A stretch of DNA of 64,000 nucleotides from Eleginops maclovinus (taxonomy: Eukaryota; Chordata; Actinopteri; Perciformes; Eleginopidae), in contig NC_086370.1 of assembly GCF_036324505.1 (NCBI RefSeq), forward strand, positions 7,488,512-7,552,511, read 5' to 3'. The notes beneath the pieces were generated by a model. It was not told the DNA's origin and made no database searches. It saw only the letters and a program-made list of their open reading frames with translations. Below are positions 48,401 to 59,963 of this stretch, piece by piece. The translations under genes and the position numbers were made by a program. Positions within the stretch are counted from its first letter, which is position 1; each line of letters opens with the position of its first letter.

Positions 48401-51216
48401 TGCTGTAGCATTATAAAGTCCCCTGCATTCTCTTTCATATGAAATTCTAGTTATTTACTACTTTTAATGGAAAAACAATGAACAAGAGATTATATTGATT
48501 TACTCAGATACCCGTATGACGGGTTTCAAAAGATCTAATTTCACTCCACTGATTTTTGGATTAAATGTAGCACCAGATAGTGAGTGGCATAAAACTTTGT
48601 AGATTTCCCTCGGGGCCTTCAGATCATAATCCTCCACCTTCCTCCAGAGTGGAGACTGTCGACTGTGGGGATGAGGCTGCATCATGGCTCTCAGACTTCC
48701 TTGGGCAGCCATGCCGCCTGAAAAGACAAAGTCCTGATTTTACCAGACACATGAAGAAGAAGCCTATTGGAGGTACCTATATAAGCATCTTACCTGTTCT
48801 GCCTGTCTTATTCTGTACTGTGGATGTATCTGTTATGCTGTACATGAGCAGTCCAAGGCCACAAATCCTGTTTTTACTGCTTGGCTTAGGCTGCGTCCTT
48901 GCATTCCCTTCTGATGGTCACTTGAAAATATCCTCTTTTCCTGCCCTTGCATGTTGCTCTTTTTAATAGAACCAGTGTATTATGTAAAAGGACATGTGCT
49001 ATTCAGGCTCAAATTGACTGATTTAATTGTTATACACATACACTCATTGATTATTTCATACTTTAGTATTCAATATCCATCTCTAAATTATACTTCAACT
49101 CCACTGTATTTACGTGGCAAATATTGTACTTTTTTACTCCTTTAAATGTATTTTAGGTGACCTTACGGACTCTGTTTTTTTTTAATACAGAATTTAAATA
49201 CGTGTTTACATTATAAAACACTTTACAAAGATTAATAAAAATACAAGTTAAATTAAAATAGAGCTCACATAACAACATTTGGGATCTAGATTTCCAGCAG
49301 CATATAAGGTAATTAAATGAGCTCTGCTTGCACCAGCTGCAGCATTAGAGTGTTGAACACATTCAAACATCAATAATCATAACTTAATAATGTATATGTC
49401 AGGAGCCACACAAGACATGAGGCAATTTTGCATTCTGAGTAGTACTCCTTACTAAAAATGTACCGTCTCTCTTGTGCTACATAATATCTAAAAGCGTATT
49501 AAGCTTCTGCTGGCAATGAGGCATCAGTGAGCCGGATGCAATTCACAGGTTTTTGTGCATCAATGTAATTAATTATCTTAGTGGTTCAGGGCTTTCGTCC
49601 TCTTTGTGAACCATTTCCCACAAGCTTATTTGATCTATTAACAGCTCGCAATTGAAATCACAATAAATATAGCTTTTTGTAAAAACAATATTATCACAAG
49701 GTCCATTTAGTGGCTATTGGGGAGCTTTTGGATGTATCAAACAATCTTTCTCTGCAGATGGAGTCTGCCAGGTTCTCATTGAATTGCAGATGTTTAAATT
49801 GATATTTTTGGAGCATTTCAAGGACTTCCTGTTGGTTTAAATGTTTAGATTTGATACTGCTGTATACAGTTACATTCACAGTGACACAAATCACCCACCC
49901 CTTATTCATGCATGTTCAAATGTGGCCCTATTATGCCTGTTTTCTGGTTCGTAATTGTATTTTGTGCCACTACTGTGACCAAAAGCTCTTTATTTTTTTT
50001 CTCATTATGCCCGAGCTTCAGCCCCTCTTTTCACCCTCTGTCTGAAACCAGAGCCCAGTCTGCTGTGATTGGTTGGTCAACCTTTAAGTGATGTCCTTGC
50101 CCTTAGCCCGTCACGTACAATGTGTTGTAGCGCTAACTAATAGAAGTGTGAGTGTTGTCACTATGTTATGGAAGTAAACAAAGGAGTCCAATGAAGGTGT
50201 TTCAGGTGGGTGGAGTGTGTGGGAGAGAAACTTTTGGAATTTGTTACCCAAAAAGCATAATAAGGTCCCTTTGATATCTACAAAAAAACTTGCACTTGTT
50301 TCACCTTCTGTAGTAAAGCAGAAGCTCACTTTCCTGCCTCAGTGAAGATGCAGGCTGCAAACCAGAGATCAAAATGTTTTTCTCGCATTGAACAAATCAC
50401 TGGAGTAATATAAAGTCTTTCCCTTCTAGCTGCCACCTCCACATCCCTCTCCCTGGTGAATGAAGCTCAATATCTCATGATCAACCGTGCCAGTGTGGAG
50501 CTCATTCAGAAAGTAATGAGCAGCAGGTTTGAACACATGATATGTTATTCAAAATAAGCAATGCTGTGTAATGAAAAAAAAGTATCAGGATCCGTCTACG
50601 CCTGTACATTTACATTACAGTGGAGCATTTATAGAGCGTCGCTAAATAACATGCAATTACCCACACTCCCTTTCTCAGACAGGACGACTCCGAGGGCGAT
50701 CAGCTCCTTGACACACAGAATGTCATTAGCCGCTTCCGAGCCAATTTAGTCATCGCTGGAGTAGAACCATTTGAGGAGGATAATTGGTCACACTTGATTA
50801 TTGGCAACACTAGATTTGTGGTGAGCTAACACTTTGAGATACATGATGAAATATTCAAATGCATTAAAGGCAGATTCCTCAAAAAAAGTATGTCCTCCTC
50901 TTTGTGATGAACCCAAAGGTTGCAGGTCAGTGTGGAAGGTGCCAGATGATTGGCGTTGACCAGGAGACTGGCGCCAGAACAAAAGAACCGCTAATGTCTT
51001 TGTCTGCCTACCGCAACGGGAAGGTCAGCCAAAAATAATTGCTGCTCATTTGGGTGCTATAAGAAGTTAAATGTGTATGAAAAGATAATAAGTTGTCTTT
51101 TACTATATTTTTAGGTCACTTTTGGTGTGTACCTGACCCATCAGCTACCGGAGGGCTCCACTGAAGCAGGCATCCTCTCTACTGATTCCCTGATACAGGC
51201 ACAGCCCTTGAAGTAG
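45443..51216 (+). CDS. mocos: Molybdenum cofactor sulfurase, 15 coding exons
   Basis: Cytosolic enzyme that replaces an oxo ligand of the molybdenum cofactor by sulfur, activating xanthine dehydrogenase and aldehyde oxidase. Exons: 45443-45554, 45635-45724, 45813-45879, 45979-46623, 46720-46796, 46919-47118, 47228-47344, 47419-47799, 47908-48070, 48202-48292, 48648-48772, 50430-50526, 50679-50820, 50919-51023 and 51115-51216; phases close to give 837 residues (888 recalled for human). The N-terminal half is a NifS-like cysteine desulfurase: YLDHAATT near 41, GNPHSHH near 68, TDSHTSVVGMR, DAASHVS, the PLP lysine Lys255 in SFYKMFGFPTG, and the persulfide-type loop RTGCFCNTGAC (Cys413/415). From about 549 (YPIKSCGAFE) the C-terminal half is the MOSC part, with CGRCQM at 774-779 and QETG. 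The linker (about 470-545) is shorter than in human, which explains the smaller size. Confidence 0.95.
48202..48204 (+). other. mocos: NAGNAG tandem splice acceptor at mocos exon 10
   Basis: The intron ends CCCAGCAGGG. Splicing after the first AG (48201) adds GCA (Ala); splicing after the second (48204) drops it. Both keep the frame (Ser-Ala-Gly-Met or Ser-Gly-Met). Confidence 0.8.
48773..50429 (+). other. mocos: mocos intron 11 (1.66 kb)
   Basis: The largest mocos intron, holding inverted-repeat copy 5 and a possible fish repeat fragment at 49060-49140. It has no exon-like sequence. Confidence 0.85.
49917..50274 (+). mobile_element. Non-autonomous inverted-repeat element (MITE-like), copy 5
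   Basis: Left end GGCCCTATTATGCCTG, right end AAGCATAATAAGGTCCCTTT: a clear inverted pair. Internally it has CTTTTCACCCTCTGTCTGAA, GAGCCCAGTCTGCTGTGATT and AAACAAAGGAGTCCAATGAA, matching copies 1 and 2 in the same orientation. It is inserted in mocos intron 11. Confidence 0.82.
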
Positions 51217-51433
51217 TCATCTGCAACATGTTTTAATCTATTTTTGCGACACCTTTGGTCCTAAGCAGTCATTTTTGCTCAGCAATTAGTAGAAATTACC
51301 TGTCAAACACTGCAGGGAGTTTTTATAGACGCTGCTCAGAGCATTCAGATTAGGTTCTATATAAATCTGTTTTGATCGGAAATGAATGAGTTTTCTAGAT
51401 ATTCTTTTAATTTAAAGTTTTTAAAATACCTGC

Positions 51434-51439
51434 AATAAA
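51434..51439 (+). terminator. mocos: mocos poly(A) signal
   Basis: AATAAA about 220 bases past the mocos TAG (51214-51216). The 3' untranslated region is therefore short, 51217 to roughly 51460. Confidence 0.7.
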
Positions 51440-51459
51440 GAAGATGTGAAGTATTAAGT

Positions 51460-52423
51460 GGATGATAACATTATAAGTGGAATGTATTACTGTTATTTGA
51501 GCCAAAACATGTCGGCCTCGATGCAATAATCGCTGCTCACGTTAAACTCACAGAGAGTTGATTTCTGTGCAGGATTAAATTGCTTTTAGTTCCAAACACC
51601 ATTGAACACTGTTACTGCTGCTAAAAATCAATAACATATATCTGTTTAATGAAAAAACCCTTCCAGGCACTGCATGCTAAGTAAATGCTCCATTTATTCA
51701 ATTTATTTATTTGTACAGTTTAGTTTTATTTTAGATTTACACAGAAAGTGCACATTAATGGAAGATTCCGTAAACGTGCCAGGTTTAAAAAGCTACAAAA
51801 CAAACATCAAATAAATTTAAACAGGAATGCAATACATAATCCATAATATAGAGCACACTTCAGGTTATTTCCTATTTAACATAACAATGTGTATTTTCAC
51901 AGCGACATTTTGACCATCAGAAATGCTGTGCTCAGAATGACATTCTTCTACCAAAAGTAATGGTATGAGCTGAACTGATCTGTCAAAGTCTGACTGTAAA
52001 ATTGTCTATAGAAATCAGCGATCGGGCTGCTGTGTGTCACTTGGTTTTGTACTGCTTGTAGCATGTTTGTCAGTATGTGTGTGCCCACATGGTGCATATA
52101 CATTGCATGTATAAATATATGGAGAGATTGGATATAGTAGAGAATGGTAATGGGGATTCCAAAAATAAAACTAAATATAGAGATGGGTGACAAATGAAAG
52201 TTGTTTTTAAGGTGGCGTTGTGTGTAACATGTATTGTGCTTTCAACTACTAAACAGTGTAAAGTAGTGCTACCTTAAATCCCAGGTACCTCCCCTTCCGC
52301 GCGATTAAACTGTACTTTGTACAAACTTTTTTGCTACCAACTGACCGAGAAGCACCACGTAACTAGGCTAGGGGTTAAAATAAATATAAAATACATTCAT
52401 TTGATAAATAGAACGGATTTCAC
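51460..52423 (+). other. Spacer between mocos and abhd12b
   Basis: No gene is seen. At about 51700-51840 a stretch with TTATTTATTTGTACAGTTTA and CAGAAAGTGCACATTAATGG looks like a retroposon tail. The abhd12b promoter and leader must lie toward 52.2-52.4 kb, where some CG dinucleotides appear (CTTCCGCGCGATT at 52296). Confidence 0.55.
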
Positions 52424-55400
52424 ATGCCGAGGAAGAGGGTTGTCAAACAGCATGGTGCATCCTCCGCAGCTAGCAAAGTTCAGAGGTCTGCCAGGGTCCA
52501 GAAGGATGAAGCACCGTGAGTTATCTACCTTTAGCTAGTTACTTCACTTTAGCGCGAGTTACGTTAGCTTGTCATTTCTAAATCAGAGGTTATACTGCTG
52601 CTAACTCTGCTGGGTTAAAGGAAGTCAGTCTCTGCATGTCGTAAAGATTTGTCTTCCCCCCTATTGTTGTACTTAACAACCCAGATATTTTAGAGATTTC
52701 ATGATTCCATTACTATTGCAGAGACCACAAGTTAAAACTTAAAGAACCTTGTAATAAGTCAACAGTCAATGGAGGGGACATGTGCAGTACAACCCATACA
52801 GTCTATGTTGGGAACGTTACTTTAGAAATGGGACAGATAAGAGATAAGTACTTACAGTGTTGTAGACATTTAATAAATCTTTTTTTCAATTTTAATTCAT
52901 TAATCCAAAAATTCTAACTTAATCTTATTGTGTCTTCTGAAATCCGCTTTAACTGCGCAATAACGCATCTTAAAAACATTCATTTACACAAGGCAGTGTA
53001 AACTTCACTGTCAACGTTTTGATTAATATGTATTTCATTTTTTGGATTTAAAATTAGAAAAGAGATTCAGAGATTTGGCATTACACTTGAAAGGTAACAG
53101 TGACATTATTATTTCTTAGAAAAACTAGAAAAGTGTGCAGTAAAATAGATGTCTAAAATACAAATGGTTGCATTACACCACACTGCAGTTGTGCATTCAT
53201 TATAAGATTCTGGCATGGGGTTTTGGACATCTTCTAAAAAGGGTTGGGAAGTTAATGGTATAGTAGAACATTTTAACACTGGGCAGATGAGGCGATGAGT
53301 TTTATGGCTGTAGAAATAGATGACCTCCTATATGTTTCCCTCGAGCTGTGAGGAGGAATCAGTCTTTGACTAAAAGGGCTCTTCTGGCTGATTAGAGTGT
53401 TAATGGAGGGGGTGGGATGCATTGTCCAATAATTGGCAATAGTCTGAATAGCATCCTCTTGTCTGTTGTTGCCTCTAGGGAGTAAGGACGGACTCCAATG
53501 GCAGCCTGCCTTTCTTGATAAGATTACTCAGTTCTTCTCTCCCATATTAATCCTGCAACCACAGATTGGTGGGACATGTGTGGAGTGGATCTCTAATTTG
53601 CCAATGGGCTTGAGTGTACATTCTCGTGTACATCTGTTGTTTGAATGGTGATGTGTTCATTAACTGTCGACACACTGAAGCGCATTTGAAGAGCGAACCA
53701 ACCCATAGTGAGACAGTCAGAAACAATGACTCTGAAGTGAATTGGGTTTTGAATCAGTAAAGTTATTTGTGGTTTCCACCTTGAGACATCACAATTGCTG
53801 AATCATCAAAAAACTTTCGCAGCTCAACCGAAGCAGAGTTGCAGTGGGAGTGAAATAAAGTGAGCTGAATTATCAGCAGAGGTATACTCCTCAAAACAAA
53901 CAGACTATGTCATAGAAACTAACCATACACACTGAACAAGGCAGATTCATGCTACGAAGCTGTGTTTCTCCCAAGCTGTTTGGCTGCTGCTAATGTTTTC
54001 TCTGCTTGTTTTTCCAGAAGATCCAGACTTTTGATGACTAAAGTCCTTAATCCGGTTAAAATACACAGCATTAAGCAACCATGATCTGAACATTGTATCA
54101 TTTAGATGTGGATTAAAAACTAGAATAAATAAAGTCATTTTATTTATTCTAGCACATGCACATAAGGGTACTACTGCATTAAAGGATTGTAAATAAAACA
54201 GACAGATACTAAATTAAAATGGTGTATTTATCTGGGTTTTAAAACAGTAAAATTTGGGATAATGTAAGTAAACAACTCAACAAAAAACATTTGTCTTCAA
54301 AATGTTAATGCGGGTATGTTACATAAACAGTATTACACTTTTAAATTAACAGATGGTGTTGCAAGGTTCTCTTACTCCCCTCAGTTGTTGTCTGCTCTTG
54401 TTTGGCTCAGTAACAAAAATTACAATTCAACAAGTATTTCAGTCAGTTGGAAAGACAACCTGGAGGGTCATCTGCCATTACTGACACAAGTTATATAAAC
54501 TAATGGCCAGATGGTGAGTGGTCACATTGATTTCTCTCTGTTCTCAGGTCCCGATGGTGGCTGAAAAGAGGCTTATTGGCCCTTTTTGTTATCTTCATAT
54601 TGGTGCCCTTCTTGCAGAGGACACTCCCAGAATTAATCCAGCACCTTGTTTACACTCACAGAAGTATGTGAACTCCCTCTTGGTCCCTGCAAAGTACTGT
54701 AAATATTCAAGCGGCTCACACTAAAAATGGCCCACCTCTCTTCTTTTTCCGGTTTGTAGTCAGGGTGCCATTCTTTATTGACCTGAGCCGACCCTCTGAT
54801 CTCTCCCTTAATCACACCGTCAACATGTACTTAACATCAGAGGAAGGAATCTCTCTTGGCGTGTGGTGAGTATAGACAACTTTTTTAGATATAAAACCTT
54901 TTTTTTTAATGATCCAGTTATCAGTTGTGCCTCAAAGCTGGTTTATTGTTCTGCACTGTTCAAGGCACACTGTCCCTGAAAGTAAATGGAAGGAGGCACA
55001 GGGGAAGGACTTGGCTTGGTACCAGAACACTTTAAGGGATGGAAGTCCAGTTTTTATATATCTTCACGGCAACACGGGCACAAGGTAAGATGAATAATGC
55101 ATCCCCGTGTTAAATTGCTCCCCGAAGAAGCAGATATTAAATGTTTCACACAGCAAGACATATTCGCGATTGTATAAAAAACTGTTTTTTCCCCGTGTTA
55201 TCTGAATCATCCCAACAGGGCAGCCGCGCATCGGATTGGAGTGGCAAAAGTGAGTGATCACCGACACAAACATATTAATCTTGTGAAGGTCTAATAAACG
55301 TAAGAAGCAGCCATTCTGATGACAAATAAGCATTATGTGTCAACAGGTATTGAGTGCACTTGGTTACCACGTGCTGGTGCCTGACTACAGAGGTTGGTGA

Positions 55401-58077
55401 AAATGAAGATTTATGACCCTTCTCAACATATTTTCCATCTCCACGCTTCTTTGGCTTTTTATTGATTGTAATACACAGGCCTCTCGCAATGATTTAAAAT
55501 AATTTGCAGGCATAAGATGTAGAGTGATGCACTTGTGCTTGATGAGTTGTTCATTGTAAAGCCTTCAAAAGGCAGTAGTTCAATTTAAGGTCAGACTCTA
55601 GTGCAGGTTTCCCTCTGAGAGGCTGCCACCTGGTGGCCGTAAAGAGCTTCTCTTGAGATTTGTCGGTGAACGGAAGTTGATGATAGAAACTTTACAGGGT
55701 TTGGAGATTCCACCGGGGAGCCGACTGAGGCTGGTGTGACCACGGATGCCCTTTACGTGTACAACTGGGTGAAAGAACGCAGTGGAAACAGCCTGGTCGT
55801 CATCTGGGGACACTCTCTTGGCACCGGGTCAGTGACAAAACACACCTAACCTACAGAATTTGTCTCAAGGAGAGACTTACACTTTACAAGTTAATTCAGG
55901 TTAATGTTATGAATGTGTATTTCATGCTTTCTTTTTCTTTTTTGAAATGTTGAACTTTGATGTAATAGCCTGCAGCATTCACACCTTAATGACAGTGATC
56001 GGTCAAGTACTTTTTAATGATCCCACAAAGGGAAATAAATGTCATTTGAAACAGACTTACACAGTTTGTGCATGAATAAGTAGACACATATTCTTTATGT
56101 GCGATGATGGGAAGGTTAAAATATACATCATATACATACATATCCTGTGCAATTCTGTCAATATACATACAACACATGTTATACGTTTAGATTTTACAAT
56201 AAAACACCTCTCTCTCCTTTAGTTATCTAATCGCTTTACACACAAAACATTTGCTTTTCCTCTTATTTGATATAATACTTTATAAATGTATATAATACAG
56301 CAGCCACTTACAGCAGTTAGCATGAGCAGGGATGGCCATGGTTGACCAGATGAAGAAAAAGAGAGCCACACACCGAAACACATAGGAAATCATTGCTGTG
56401 CAAAACACTTTGAATTCAGCACAGAATCACTACAAAGAACACTGTTAAATATTGACTAGTTACATAGCTTGATTGAATCATTGGTCCTTCATTTTAAACC
56501 GTTGCAGGTCTAGTTTATTGAAATACCAAAAGCAACTATGCAGAGAAAATCATGAATAGTGAGTGTCAGACAAATATTTATACACACTGTAGATCTCATC
56601 ATATTAAACACTATCATGTCTGTCAATAAGATATAAGTGTAACTTTGCATTATATTTGACAGTGCTGTACACATGAAGCCTAACAAATGAGCTCACGTCC
56701 ATCAAACTCAGAGTTTGAGCTAAACAACAAAACTATTCCCTATGCCATACCGGCAGTATACACAGAATGATTGCATCAGTAAACACTTATTACTTAATAA
56801 GATATGTGCTCTTTTATTAAAAATGTGACTTGGTTTTGGCTTTAACTTTTCTATACTGTTTTTAATTTTGTACATTTGTTATGTTGTGTCATATGCATTT
56901 TATGTATGTTTGCTGTACTTGGGAGAAGACAAAGACACATTTTAAAGGTGTAAAATAAAGTAAAATAAGGCAAAGTAGGTTTTTAAATATGCTGATTCGA
57001 GAAATCATGTTGCATAGAATATGATTTAAATCAGAAAAGATTGAAGATTGAAAAGATTGATTGAGATTAGCCCATCCCTACAATAAACCTGCAACCATCA
57101 GAACCAGCTGAACTGTTAATTCCAACTACTCTAAAACATTGAGGATGTTTCTCTTCTGTGCAGAGTGGCCACTAGTGCTGCAGTCAAATTGCTTGAGCAA
57201 GGTAGGTTTAATACCAGTGTATTTTGGGAAATGGAAACAAACTAAATAATTCCACCATCTTGATGACTGTTTACTGTTTTCAGGGAAGAGTTTTGATGGC
57301 GTGATTCTGGAGGGTGCATTCAACTCTAAGGGAAAGGAGATGCCAGCTTTTACCTGGGTAAACTCCTGGAACTTATCACTTCTGACATTTGGTTTGTCCA
57401 TTTCAAGTAGCTGCTTCTACATGACGCATAACCTTGTAATGTATTATTTTTTTTCTGTTCGTAGTATTACTGGGGGCTTCCAGGATCTGGGTACCTTTTC
57501 CCAGATCCAGGGGAAGAAAACAAGGCTATCTTTCCTTCTGAAGAAAAGTATGTTTCCATTAAACGCTTGCTTTAACACAGTTTATCAGCTATTAATATTT
57601 TAATTACAATGAAATGCAATGACTTAATACTATGTACTTGTTATCTTGCAGTTTGAAGAAAATGACATGCCCGATCCTTTTCCTTCATTCAGAGGACGAT
57701 CACTTGGTTCCTTTTGAGATTGTTCAGGAGGTATTACTGATGCAGAAAGCTGTAATAGATTATGTGTTTTCTGTGGGATAGCTGTTTGTTGTAGCTGGAC
57801 CTAACTTGCTCTGCTTTTTTCTCTCCAAGATGTATGAGGTAGCAGTGAGTGCCCAGAATGCAGAGCGGGTCAAGATGGTGCCATTTGACGGTTCTCTGGG
57901 GTATCTGCACAACGGCTTATATAGAGACCCACATCTGCCTGACATCATACAGTGAGAAATCATTTCTCTCATTGAAATTAAAATGATTTTATACTGTCAA
58001 ATATGTTTCATTTTTATATCTTTAACATGTATTTCTCTTCATGTCTCCTCTGCAGGAAGTTTGTGCTGTCGCTGTAA
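52424..58077 (+). CDS. abhd12b: Abhydrolase domain-containing protein 12B, membrane-anchored serine hydrolase, 13 coding exons
   Basis: Alpha/beta-hydrolase related to the lysophosphatidylserine lipase ABHD12; the substrate of the 12B form is not established. Exons: 52424-52515, 54548-54663, 54760-54865, 54965-55084, 55219-55249, 55347-55392, 55698-55827, 57164-57201, 57284-57357, 57465-57547, 57652-57730, 57830-57951 and 58056-58077, giving 352 residues (about 362 recalled for human). A basic N-terminus precedes one hydrophobic segment around 38-52 (LLALFVIFILVPFL), a likely membrane anchor. The oxyanion motif is HGNTGTR. The nucleophile is Ser210 in GHSLGTG. Asp295 (SEDDHLVP) and His332 (GYLH) align with the ABHD12 Asp and His, so the triad is intact. 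DYRGFGDSTGEPTEAGVTTDA matches ABHD12B better than ABHD12, which decided the name. Exons of 31, 38 and 22 bases are unusually small. Confidence 0.92.
52516..54547 (+). other. abhd12b: abhd12b intron 1 (2.0 kb)
   Basis: It separates the basic N-terminal exon from the membrane-segment exon. Only AT-rich sequence is seen; the short open frames show no family feature. Confidence 0.8.
55828..57163 (+). other. abhd12b: abhd12b intron 7 (1.3 kb)
   Basis: AT-rich intron splitting the codon for the last Gly of GHSLGTG. At about 56005-56130 TTTTTAATGATCCCACAAAG followed by GGAAATAAATGTCATTTG resembles the 3' tail of a fish LINE. Confidence 0.75.
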
Positions 58078-58227
58078 TGTTGGAGCAGAAGACTTCAGAC
58101 ACACACCACTGGTTTCCTCTTGATCACACCCTACATTCCAATCGTTTGCTTCTGTCTTTATGACTGAATGCTGCACAAATATGTAATTTTTTTTACAAAT
58201 CAGATTTGTATTTATTTGTTTTTTATG

Positions 58228-58233
58228 AATAAA
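58228..58233 (+). terminator. abhd12b: abhd12b poly(A) signal
   Basis: AATAAA about 150 bases past the abhd12b TAA (58075-58077), giving a short 3' untranslated region. Confidence 0.7.
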
Positions 58234-58249
58234 TGCAAACATTTTCCTG

Positions 58250-59619
58250 GCAATCATAAACAAATACTGTGATTTGGATGAGCTATTGTGGCAGAATCTG
58301 CCCTCTGCTGGGCATTGTGGTGTGGTGATAATGCTCATCTATAATACCCGATAATGAGTTTGGTAATCCAAGGCTCAAGATGTCTATGTTTTTATTTCAG
58401 AACAATACATGGAGAGCAGCTGCAGGGAAATGTCAGAAATAAGTTGTGAATGTCTTTCAGTTCCACCACAGGGTATTAAGTGCATTCCTATCAGTTGAAA
58501 GAACCTCAGTTTAAATGTCTTTGCCTTCAAATTATAATAAATCTTTATGACTGCTGACGCCAACCAGCAATGGATTGGTCCGTCTATGTGTAATGCACTT
58601 TTACATTTTGGATTCGTTATTATAGAACTCTGGAGAAGATGTCCTCCTTGCACAGATAATGTAACTCCCTTTCACCTCTCAATAATTCACATTAAAAAGC
58701 CTAGGATTAATCCATAAACATGCAGCATGCCGGAAGTTGCCTTGAAGAAGGATATCCATGCTCCATATTAGTTATTTTAATATACTGTATTTTTAAAACA
58801 TTTCTAATTGAAGTCCCCTCTGTTAAATCTGGTGATGTTTATACTGTATAGATTAGGAACCTGTCAACAAGGCCTGCCCACTTCATAATGTACTGATACA
58901 CATCAAATCAAACCAACTTTATTTATAAAGCCCTTTAAAAACAGCAGCAGCTGAAACAAAGTGCTGCACATGGATAGAAACACGTAGCACAAAACACAAA
59001 AAGCAGTATAAAAACAACAATAACAATATCAAAACAACAAGACCAATGAAACAAATACAGAAACATAGTCTCATGCTGGTTAAAAGCCATGGAATAGAAA
59101 TGAGTTTTAAGACAAGTTTTTTAAAAATGGGCATGTACATTTATATGCTGTATATGGATGTTAAATCAATTAATTTGTGTTTGATTAATTCTGATCTGAT
59201 AAGAATTACTATTTCAGTTTTATATCACATTTGTGTAGATGTTAAAAAGCATTTAAAAATCAAGACGTTTTGATGTGAAGGTCTGACTACATTTGTAGAA
59301 GGATTTATTGAAAGCGAAAGTATATTTGCAGTACCTTTGAACTATTGGATAGAACATTGTTACAAATATTGCCCTTTTTATTATACTACTTAGGTTTTAT
59401 GGTTGTGATAAGAGAAGAACAATGTAAGTGTATTATGGCTGTATTCATGACTTACAAAGGGAAGTTGTTGAAGGTTTTAATGGTTTACATTTGTTATGTG
59501 ATTGAATGTGTGGTAAATCCTTTAAACTGTACGAATTTCAATGCATTTAAAGTGAAATATTGATTTGAAAACTTCAGACCCATTAGAAGGACTAACTTAT
59601 CGGACAGTGAATATACTGT
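58250..59619. other. Spacer between abhd12b and tm9sf3
   Basis: AT-rich with no gene recognised. It contains a LINE-like tail at about 58900-59050 (see separate entry). Confidence 0.65.
58900..59050. repeat. LINE-like 3' tail common in fish (TTTATTTATAAAGCCCTTTA type)
   Basis: Contains ACCAACTTTATTTATAAAGC, CCTTTAAAAACAGCAGCAGC, CTGAAACAAAGTGCTGCACA and an A-rich end. This string order is typical of a widespread teleost non-LTR element tail. It is non-coding. Confidence 0.6.
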
Positions 59620-59963
59620 TTGTTGTGCGCGCGGAACATGTGTCGTGCACCTCCTCTGTCAAAGGGGAGTTGAAGCTCCAGTATTGCCAGTCGGATGACG
59701 TGGCTGAAGGTTGCAGGCGATGCACCGTCAGAGTTCCTTTACTCACCGCTTGATCCATCGCTTTTCACTGTGGCTGGATACCGTGAGTCATGTGACCCAA
59801 GTCAGCCAATCCCATGTGCATGCGGTGTGCGCTCGTGAAGCGCTTACGCCATATGCGTACGAGAGCATCCCTAAAATTGCCTCTGTCATACAACCAGGAA
59901 GAAGGTGGGATAGCCATACAAAGCTAACATCCCCAATCTTTCTGCATACTTTCTCCGAAAATA
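59620..59963 (+). promoter_or_regulatory. tm9sf3: Probable tm9sf3 promoter and leader
   Basis: A CpG-richer stretch (GTGCGCGCGGAAC, GTGCGCTCGTGAAGCGC, ATGCGTACGAG) directly before the tm9sf3 ATG. It has a CCAAT box at 59806-59810 and an M-box-like TCATGTGA at 59788-59795. No TATA box is clear. The transcription start is not determined. Confidence 0.45.
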
